64,000 nucleotides of DNA from Nocardia elegans NBRC 108235. GTDB taxonomy: Bacteria; Actinomycetota; Actinomycetes; Mycobacteriales; Mycobacteriaceae. The stretch is from the NCBI RefSeq assembly GCF_001612845.1, contig NZ_BDBF01000006.1, positions 62,001 through 126,000 on the forward strand, in the 5' to 3' direction. Position numbers and translations under genes: made by a program. The number at the start of each line of letters is the position of its first letter. The first letter of the stretch is position 1. The notes under the pieces are model-generated. The model did not search any database. It was not told where the DNA came from and saw only the letters and a list, made by a program, of their open reading frames with translations. This document shows positions 57,556-64,000 of this stretch, in pieces.

Positions 57556-57891
57556 ATGGCAGATCGCGTACTCCGAGGTAGCCGGCTCGGAGCGGTGAGC
57601 TACGAGACGGACCGCGACCACGACCTGGCACCACGTCGAGTGGCGCGGTACCGGACCGACAACGGCGAGGAGTTCGACGTCCCGTTCGCCGACGACGCCG
57701 AAATCCCGTCGACCTGGCTGTGCCGTAACGGCCAGGAGGGCATCCTGATCGAGGGCACCACTCAGGAACCCAAGAAGGTCAAGCCCCCGCGCACCCACTG
57801 GGACATGCTGCTGGAACGCCGCTCCAAGGAGGAGCTCGAGGAACTGCTGCAGGAGCGCCTCGAACTGCTCAAGACCCGGCGCGGCCGGTAG
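57556..57891 (+). CDS. rbpA: RNA polymerase-binding protein RbpA
   Basis: 111 residues, full length. The N-terminal tail MADRVLRGSRLGAVSYETDR and core domain (RRVARYRTDNGEEFDVPFADDAEIP, in part) contact RNA polymerase. The C-terminal sigma-interacting domain ends THWDMLLERRSKEELEELLQERLELL (in part). RbpA binds group 1 and 2 sigma factors and stabilises open promoter complexes. It is essential in mycobacteria. GAGAGGA precedes the ATG. A very strong terminator follows. It stands alone next to the NRPS exporter operon. Confidence 0.97.
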   Translation: MADRVLRGSRLGAVSYETDRDHDLAPRRVARYRTDNGEEFDVPFADDAEIPSTWLCRNGQEGILIEGTTQEPKKVKPPRTHWDMLLERRSKEELEELLQERLELLKTRRGR

Positions 57892-57903
57892 ATCGAGTAC
57901 ACA

Positions 57904-57945
57904 GCGAAAGTCCCCTCGCACCGGTCGGTGCGAGGGGACTTTCGC
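57904..57945. terminator. Bidirectional terminator between rbpA and the exporter operon
   Basis: A perfect 19-bp stem (GCGAAAGTCCCCTCGCACC and complement) with a GGTC loop. The minus-strand permease stop is 13 bases to its right, so it probably ends both transcripts. Confidence 0.92.
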
Positions 57946-57957
57946 GTATCGGGACCG

Positions 57958-58863
57958 TCAGTGACTGGCCACCTTGCGGTACTGCAACAACGCCAGCGGC
58001 ACCGCCACGGCCAGAATCGCCACCGAACAGGCCACTGCGTATTCCACGCAGTGGTCGACCGGCCAGCCGTGCGGGGCGGCGAAGGTCGGCGGTGAGCTGT
58101 TGGCGAACAGTTTCCGCCCGGACGCCGAGACCGCGGTGATCGGATTCCACTCCGCGATCGAGCGCAGCGGGCCGGGCAGCGTCTCGGCGGAGATGAAGGC
58201 CGAGGAGATGAACGTGACCGGGAACAGCCAGATCAGTCCCGCGCTCTGCGCGACCTCGACATTCGGCGCGATCAGCCCGGTCAGCGCGCCCACCCACGAC
58301 ATCGCGAACGCGAACAGCAGAATGATCGCGAACCCCAGCGCCGCATCGGCCACCGATCCGTTGATCCGCCATCCGACCAGATAGCCGCAGGCCACCATGA
58401 CGGCCAGCGCCACCACGTTGACCACCGTGTCGGACAGGGTGCGGCCCATCAGCACCGCCATCCGCGACATCGGGAGCGTGCGCATCCGGTCGATGATGCC
58501 CTTCTGCAGGTCGTTGGCCAGACCCACCGTCGTGAACGCCGCGTTGAACGCGACCGTCTGGGTGAAGATGCCCGCCAGCAGGAATTCGCGATACTGGCCA
58601 CCGCCCAGCGACGCCCCGAAGATGTAGGCGAACAGGAAGACGAACATCAACGGCTGGACCGTCGCGGTCACCAGCAGCGTCGGCACCCGCAGGATGGTCA
58701 GCAGGTTGCGGTAGGCGATGATCGCGCTGTCGCGGAACACCCGGACCGGCGCCGCGATGGTATGGACGTCGCTGTCGGTGTCGGGCCGCGTCACCGCCGC
58801 GTCGGTCTGCGTGGGCTCTGCCGCCGTCTCCGATTCGGCGACCGCCGCTTCGACGGTACTCAC
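57958..58863 (-). CDS. ABC-2 type permease, DrrB-like
   Basis: A 301-residue exporter permease with six membrane helices after a 45-residue polar N-terminus. DrrB/ABC-2 features include FRDSAIIAYRNLLTILRVPTLLV (in part), IIDRMRTLPMSRMAVLMGRTLSDT (in part) and the final WPVDHCVEYAVACSVAILAV. The GTG at 58863 overlaps the ATPase stop (GTGA), giving the order NRPS-ATPase-permease in one coupled operon. It likely exports the peptide made by the NRPS. Confidence 0.9.
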   Translation of the reverse strand: MSTVEAAVAESETAAEPTQTDAAVTRPDTDSDVHTIAAPVRVFRDSAIIAYRNLLTILRVPTLLVTATVQPLMFVFLFAYIFGASLGGGQYREFLLAGIFTQTVAFNAAFTTVGLANDLQKGIIDRMRTLPMSRMAVLMGRTLSDTVVNVVALAVMVACGYLVGWRINGSVADAALGFAIILLFAFAMSWVGALTGLIAPNVEVAQSAGLIWLFPVTFISSAFISAETLPGPLRSIAEWNPITAVSASGRKLFANSSPPTFAAPHGWPVDHCVEYAVACSVAILAVAVPLALLQYRKVASH

Positions 58864-59849
58864 GACATGATCTCCTCTGCTACGTCTTCGGTTTCGGATT
58901 CCTCGATCGGCTCTGCGGGCGTGCCGGTCAGCGACAGGAACACATCGTCGAGACTCGGCCGGGTCACCTCCGCATCCACCACACACACTCCCGCGTCGTC
59001 GAGCCGGCGCAGGGCCTCGACCATGGTCCGGGTGCCGTCGCCGACCACGATCGAGACGTGATCGGCGCCCGGCTCGTGGATCGGCTCGCCGAGGCCGACC
59101 TCGCCCAGCACCGACTTCGCCGGGCCCGGGTCCTGCCCCTCGGCCAGAGTCACGGTGAGCCGGTCGCCGCCGATCGAGGTCTTCAGTTCGTCGGCGGAGC
59201 CGCGCGCGATCACCCGGCCCTTGTCGATCACCGTGATCCGGTCGGCCAGCTGATCGGCCTCCTCCAGATACTGGGTGGTCAGCAGCACGGTGGTGCCGTC
59301 GTCGACCAGATCGCCGATCACCTTCCACATGTCGAGCCGGCCGCGCGGGTCCAGGCCGGTGGTCGGCTCGTCGAGCACCACGACCGTGGGCCGGGCCACC
59401 AGCGCACCGGCGAGGTCCAGACGGCGGGCCATACCGCCGGAGTAGGTGCCCGCGCGCCGCCCGGCCGCATATTCCAACCCCAGCGCGGAGAGCAGTTCGG
59501 TCGCGCGCTCGGCGGACTTCTTGTGGTCCATGCCGTACAGCCGGGCCACCATCCGCAGGTTCTCGAATCCGGACAGGTTCTCGTCGACCGCGGCGTACTG
59601 CCCCGAGAGCCCGATCCGGGTGCGCACCCGCGCCGGATGATGCACCACGTCGACCCCGGCGACCCGGACATTGCCGGAGGTCGGTTTCAACAGGGTGGTG
59701 ACGATTCGGACCGTCGTCGTCTTACCGGCGCCGTTGGGACCCAGCAGCCCCATCACGGTCCCCGACGGGATCTCCAGGTCGACGCCGTCGAGTACCCGCG
59801 CCTTACCGTAGGTCTTGACCAGATCGGTGACTTCCACTGCCAAACTCAC
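58860..59849 (-). CDS. ABC transporter ATPase, DrrA-like
   Basis: 329 residues. Walker A is [17 protein letters not shown], the Q-loop region [16 protein letters not shown], the signature [15 protein letters not shown], Walker [17 protein letters not shown], and the switch His follows. The C-terminal extension of about 90 residues is typical of DrrA-type drug exporters. Its GTG at 59849 overlaps the NRPS stop by 4 bases, tying export and self-protection to peptide synthesis. Confidence 0.93.
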   Translation of the reverse strand: MSLAVEVTDLVKTYGKARVLDGVDLEIPSGTVMGLLGPNGAGKTTTVRIVTTLLKPTSGNVRVAGVDVVHHPARVRTRIGLSGQYAAVDENLSGFENLRMVARLYGMDHKKSAERATELLSALGLEYAAGRRAGTYSGGMARRLDLAGALVARPTVVVLDEPTTGLDPRGRLDMWKVIGDLVDDGTTVLLTTQYLEEADQLADRITVIDKGRVIARGSADELKTSIGGDRLTVTLAEGQDPGPAKSVLGEVGLGEPIHEPGADHVSIVVGDGTRTMVEALRRLDDAGVCVVDAEVTRPSLDDVFLSLTGTPAEPIEESETEDVAEEIMS

Positions 59850-62800
59850 AGCGTCTCCTCCGTGTCGCCGCCGGCGGCGGCCTCGAGTTGTTGCCGCAGC
59901 ACCGGACCGATGACGGCCAGCGCTTCCGGTGTCGTCATGCCGGAATGCCGGCAGCGCAGTTTGCGGTCCTCGATCACACCCGTCACGAACGGTTCCCAGG
60001 CCGCGGCGCAGCGCTCGGGATCGACGAGGTTGACCTCGTCGTCGGCGGCGGTGAAGAACAGTAGATCACCGTCGAAGACGCGCGGCCGGAATCCGTTGGC
60101 CTGCACCGTGCCGTTGGCGTATCCGGTGTAGAGCCGCTGCAGGTGATCCATCGTCAGCGCCGCGAACGGGCCGGGCCGGCCGCGCAGCAACTCGGCCGCC
60201 TCCTCCAGGGTCAGGCCCGGATCCACGCCGTTGTCGCCGCCGAGCAGATCGCTGCCGAATTCGCCGATGATGTCGGCCACGCCGGGCATCGCCTGGTCGA
60301 GCCAGCGGTCGCCGAGCTGGTAACTGTCCATCATCGCCAGCAGCGCCACCCGCTGGCCCGCCTCCTGCAGCTGCACCGCGATCTCGTGGGCGATCAAACC
60401 ACCCAGCGACCAGCCGAGCAGATGGTACGGCCCCTCCGGCTGCACCGAACGCATATGCGCGACGTAATCTTTCGCGGCCGCCCGGATGGAGTCGTGCTCC
60501 TGCTCGCCGGTGATGTGCGGCGCCTGCAGCCCGTAGACCGGGCGGTCGCCGGGCAGATGCGCCAGCAGGCCCGCGTAGCACCACGACAGGCCGATCGCCG
60601 GGTGCACGCAGAACAGCGGCGGCAGCGTGGCCTCGGCGGCGGGACGGATGGGCAGCAGCGGCTGCATCGCGACCGCCAGCACATCCTCGCCGGAAGCCGC
60701 CAGCTGCCGGGCGATGCCGGCCGGGGTGGATTCGGCGAACATCAGCTGCACCGGCATCTCGATCCCCGCGGAACGCAGGTGCGCCACCACCTTCGTCGCC
60801 AGCAGCGAGTTGCCGCCCAGATCGAAGAACCCGTCGTCGGCGCCGACCTTGTCGACTCCCAGAACCTCGGCGAACGCGTCGCAGACCGCCGTTTCCATCG
60901 GTCCCGACGGCGCGCGGTAGCCGTGCTCGGTGGCGAAGACCGGTTCGGGCAGCGCCTTGCGATCCAGCTTGCCCACCGGGCTCAGCGGCACCGACTCCAG
61001 CAGCATGATCGATTGCGGCACCATATAACTCGGCACCAGGCCGGCCACATGGGCGCGCAACTGCGCCGGCGTCGGATCGGTGCCGGTACGCGGCTTCACA
61101 TACGACACCAGCGCGGTGGCGCCCGCGGCGGTCCGGTGACCGATCGTGGTGGACCACTCGACCTGGGCGTGGCGGTGCAGTGCGGCGTCGATCTCACCGA
61201 GTTCGATGCGGAAACCGCGAATCTTGACCTGGTGGTCGGTGCGGCCCACGTACTCGAGTTCGAAGCGGCCACCGCGCTGCACCCAGCGCACCAGATCGCC
61301 GGTGCGGTACATACGTTCGCCGGGCTTGCCGAACGGATTGGCCACGAACCGCCCGGCGCTGAGCCCGCTGCGGTTGTGATACCCGCGCGCCAGCGCCGGA
61401 CCCGACAGGTACAGCTCGCCGACGACGCCGACCGGGGTCGGATGCAGCCGCGGATCCAGGACCGCCGCGTGCACACCGCGAATCGGTTCGCCGATGGTGA
61501 TCGGCGCACCCGGTGCGATCGGCGGGGCCATCAGCGTCACGATGGTCGTTTCGGTCGGGCCGTACACGTTGTGCAGGTTCCGGCCGGGCGCCCACCGCGC
61601 CACCAGCTCCGGCGGCAGCGCCTCGCCACCGACGAGCACGTGCCGGAACGAATCGAGTCCGGCCGGATCCACCGTGCCGAGCGCGGCGGTGGTGATGAAC
61701 GCGTGGGTGATGTCCTCCTCGGCCAGCAGTCGGGCGAGCTCCGCACCGCCGTAGATCCCGGTCGGGGCGATGACCAGCGTCGCCGCCCCGCCCAGGGCGA
61801 ACAGCAGATCGAGCATCGCCGCGTCGAAGCTCGGGGTGGCGAAGTGCAGCACCCGGCTGTCGGGCCGCACGTCGAACCGCTCGGCGGTTTCGGCGGCGAA
61901 GTTCGACAGACCGCCGTGGGTGACCACCACGCCCTTGGGGGTGCCGGTCGAACCGGAGGTGTAGATGACGTAGGCCGGGTTCTCGATCCGCAACCGGCCC
62001 CGCCGCTCCGCCGGGGAGATCGGCGCCTCGGAGGCGCGCAGCACGTGCTCCTGCAGGTCCGGTCCGTCCAGGTCCATCCATTCGGCGCCCGCGGGCATCC
62101 GCTCGCGGTGGGCGGCGAGCGTAATGCCCAGGGTGGCACCGGAATCGGTGAGCATGTGGGCGATGCGGTGTTCGGGATAGTTCGGGTCCACCGGCACGAA
62201 CGCCGCACCGGCCTTGGCCACCGCCAGGGTCGCCGCCACCGACTCCATCGACCGCGGAATACCCACGGCCACAAGCATTTCCGGTCCGACCCCGAGCGAG
62301 ATCAGTACTCGTGCCAGGCGGTTGGTCCACCGGTCCAGCGCACCGTAGCTGATCTCGGCGTCTTCGGTGCGCAGGGCGATCGCCCGCGGATCGGCGGCCA
62401 CCGCGGCGGCGAAGACCTCGGGCAGCGTCCCCGGACGGCCGGCGAGCGCACCCCGCACGGGCGCCAGCGTCGACCATTCGGTGGGGTCGAGCAGCTCCAG
62501 ATCGCCCACCGGCAGTTCCGGATTCGCGGCCGCTGCCTGCAGCAGCCGGGCGAAGCGGGCGCCGAGGCGGGCGGCACTGGTGTCGTCGAACAGGTCGCGG
62601 GCGAAATTCACCGAGACGGTGATCCCGGCCGGTTCCCGCTGCTCGGTCCACGATTCGGTGAGGGTGAACTGCAGATCGAATTTCGCGATCCCCGGATCGG
62701 CGTCGCACGCCTCGATCGTCAGCTCCGGCAGCTCCAGGCTGCGAACCGGCTGATTCCGCACCGACAGCATCACCTGGAACATCGGGTGGTGCGCCTGCGA

Positions 62801-64000
62801 GCGCGCCGGATTGAGCACCTCGACCAGCCGCTCGAACGGCACATCCGCATGTGCGAAGGCCTCGAGGTCGGTGTCGCGGACCGCGCGCAGCAGATCGGCG
62901 AAGGTGTGCGCGCCGCTGACCGGCGTGCGCAGCACCAGCGTGCCGACGAACATGCCGACCATCGCGTCGAGGGCCTGCTGTCCGCGTCCCGCGATCGGGG
63001 TGCCGACGGTGATGTCGTGCTCGGCGCTGATTCGGTGCAGCAGCGAGGCCAGCGCGGCGTGCAGGACCATGAACATGGTGACGCCGTGGCGGGCGGCGAC
63101 GGTCTGCAGTTCGCGGTGGGTGACGGCATCGAGGACGCACTCCACCGTGCCGCCGCGATAGCTCGGCGTCGCCGGGCGGCGCCGGTCGGTGGGCAGCGGC
63201 AGCAGTTCGGGAATGCCGTCCAGTGCCTGGCGCCAGTAGTCGAGCTGGCGGCTGATCGGCGATTCCGGATCGTCCTCCGCGCCCAGGGTGTCCTGCAGCC
63301 ACAGCGTGTAATCGGCGTACTGGACGGGCAACTCGGCCCATTCCGGCGCCGACCCGGCCGCATACGACCGGTACGCACCGGCGATATCGGCGGCCAGTGG
63401 CTCCAGCGACCAGCCGTCCATCGCGATGTGGTGGACCACCAGCACCAGTACGTGATCGTCGGCGGCGATCCGCAGCAGCTGCGCGCGCAGCGGTGCGGTG
63501 GTGGCGAGGTCGAATCCGGCCGCCGCGAAAGTCCGTACCGCGCCGGTGATTTCGCCCTCGTCGACGTCGACGACCGGCAGCGCCACCGCGGCCTCGCCGG
63601 GTGCGAGTACCCGCTGGTAGGGCTCGCCGTCGACCTCCGGGAAGACCGTGCGCAGCGTTTCGTGATGCCGCTGCACCGCGTGCAGGGCAGCGTGCAACGC
63701 CGCCACATCCAACGCGCCACGCATGCGCAAAGCGACCGGCACGTTGTAGACGCCGGACAGATCCTCGGCCGAGGAGGCGTTGAACCGGTTGAGGAACCAC
63801 AGCCGCCGCTGCGCCGCCGAGAGCGGCACCCGGGCGGGGCGCTCGCGCCGCGTCAGAACGGGACCGTGGTCGCCGTCGCGGACGCCGCCGTCGAGCAGGG
63901 CGGCGAGTTCGGCGACGGTGGGAGCGCCGAAGACCGAACGCACCTGCACCCGCACCCCGGTGGCATCGCTGAGCCGGGCGACCAATTGCGTTGCCAGCAG
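59846..64000 (-). CDS. Non-ribosomal peptide synthetase, terminal module (T)-C-A-T-TE, 5' end outside window
   Basis: 1384 visible residues. The first 35 are the end of a carrier domain ([15 protein letters not shown]). A condensation domain follows at about 50-490 with [16 protein letters not shown]. The A domain spans about 500-1010, with [17 protein letters not shown] and [11 protein letters not shown] carrier domain has LGGNSLLA (phosphopantetheine Ser codon 60806-60808). A type I thioesterase has [11 protein letters not shown] (Ser codon 60407-60409). Pocket residues by GrsA numbering read D-A-L-F-L-G-V-I-V-K, suggesting a bulky aliphatic amino acid; this is tentative. As the last module it releases the finished peptide. 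It is coupled to the DrrAB-type exporter. Confidence 0.96.
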   Translation of the reverse strand: MLATQLVARLSDATGVRVQVRSVFGAPTVAELAALLDGGVRDGDHGPVLTRRERPARVPLSAAQRRLWFLNRFNASSAEDLSGVYNVPVALRMRGALDVAALHAALHAVQRHHETLRTVFPEVDGEPYQRVLAPGEAAVALPVVDVDEGEITGAVRTFAAAGFDLATTAPLRAQLLRIAADDHVLVLVVHHIAMDGWSLEPLAADIAGAYRSYAAGSAPEWAELPVQYADYTLWLQDTLGAEDDPESPISRQLDYWRQALDGIPELLPLPTDRRRPATPSYRGGTVECVLDAVTHRELQTVAARHGVTMFMVLHAALASLLHRISAEHDITVGTPIAGRGQQALDAMVGMFVGTLVLRTPVSGAHTFADLLRAVRDTDLEAFAHADVPFERLVEVLNPARSQAHHPMFQVMLSVRNQPVRSLELPELTIEACDADPGIAKFDLQFTLTESWTEQREPAGITVSVNFARDLFDDTSAARLGARFARLLQAAAANPELPVGDLELLDPTEWSTLAPVRGALAGRPGTLPEVFAAAVAADPRAIALRTEDAEISYGALDRWTNRLARVLISLGVGPEMLVAVGIPRSMESVAATLAVAKAGAAFVPVDPNYPEHRIAHMLTDSGATLGITLAAHRERMPAGAEWMDLDGPDLQEHVLRASEAPISPAERRGRLRIENPAYVIYTSGSTGTPKGVVVTHGGLSNFAAETAERFDVRPDSRVLHFATPSFDAAMLDLLFALGGAATLVIAPTGIYGGAELARLLAEEDITHAFITTAALGTVDPAGLDSFRHVLVGGEALPPELVARWAPGRNLHNVYGPTETTIVTLMAPPIAPGAPITIGEPIRGVHAAVLDPRLHPTPVGVVGELYLSGPALARGYHNRSGLSAGRFVANPFGKPGERMYRTGDLVRWVQRGGRFELEYVGRTDHQVKIRGFRIELGEIDAALHRHAQVEWSTTIGHRTAAGATALVSYVKPRTGTDPTPAQLRAHVAGLVPSYMVPQSIMLLESVPLSPVGKLDRKALPEPVFATEHGYRAPSGPMETAVCDAFAEVLGVDKVGADDGFFDLGGNSLLATKVVAHLRSAGIEMPVQLMFAESTPAGIARQLAASGEDVLAVAMQPLLPIRPAAEATLPPLFCVHPAIGLSWCYAGLLAHLPGDRPVYGLQAPHITGEQEHDSIRAAAKDYVAHMRSVQPEGPYHLLGWSLGGLIAHEIAVQLQEAGQRVALLAMMDSYQLGDRWLDQAMPGVADIIGEFGSDLLGGDNGVDPGLTLEEAAELLRGRPGPFAALTMDHLQRLYTGYANGTVQANGFRPRVFDGDLLFFTAADDEVNLVDPERCAAAWEPFVTGVIEDRKLRCRHSGMTTPEALAVIGPVLRQQLEAAAGGDTEETL

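Overview
The window is high-GC DNA from a mycolic-acid actinobacterium, most likely a Nocardia or close relative. The support is the overall codon use, a furA-katG pair with KatG active-site residues at M. tuberculosis numbering, RbpA, a WS/DGAT acyltransferase, many GTG starts, several apparently leaderless genes and Tat-exported enzymes. The genus is an inference. No tRNA, rRNA, insertion sequence, phage gene or CRISPR array was recognised.

Layout. The window is bounded by two non-ribosomal peptide synthetase (NRPS) genes, both on the minus strand and both cut by the window edge. On the left (1-3066) is the start of an NRPS with condensation and adenylation domains and the first residues of a carrier domain. 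On the right (59846-64000) is the end of another NRPS: the tail of a carrier, then a complete C-A-T module and a thioesterase. It is coupled by 4-nt overlaps to a DrrA/DrrB-type ABC exporter. The 55 kb between them is mostly housekeeping and accessory single genes or short operons.

3.9-9.4 kb: oxidative stress (furA-katG), a TerC membrane protein, and an ArsR plus double-SRPBCC pair. 9.4-14.6 kb: an isochorismatase-fold/MFS operon diverging from a pair of MutS-like ATPases, with a strong palindromic operator between them. 14.6-19.4 kb: two small toxin-antitoxin-like pairs (BrnT/RHH-like and PIN/RHH), an MDR reductase with a divergent LysR, and an SCO6745-family protein. 19.8-28.4 kb: a membrane Ser/Thr kinase with a planctomycete-style N-terminus and a DFN motif, a YdjM-like membrane protein, an XRE regulator with a divergent SDR, PpiB, a VOC protein, a TetR-fructosamine kinase operon and a secreted protein. 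28.6-36.9 kb: a UvrA paralogue, an NmrA-like protein, a TetR-controlled acyl-CoA ligase, TspO, a GT2 and DUF1304.

37.3-41.0 kb is the most interesting region. A four-gene plus-strand operon encodes a STAS antagonist, an RsbW-like kinase, a PAS-GAF-SpoIIE phosphatase and a cobalamin-binding protein. The last carries the Wx9EH signature of CarH-type B12 photoreceptors but has no DNA-binding domain. Together they look like a B12/light-responsive partner-switching module.

41-58 kb: WS/DGAT, two flavoenzymes, an XRE regulator, GtrA, a copper chaperone with a Tat-exported Dyp peroxidase, a GT9, a stand-alone TrpF, an EamA transporter with an alpha-toroid protein, a membrane protein that overlaps a zinc-ribbon protein tail to tail, and rbpA. 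Five long inverted repeats act as likely terminators (6665, 28434, 50655, 51193, 57904). About ten palindromes sit where operators would be expected.
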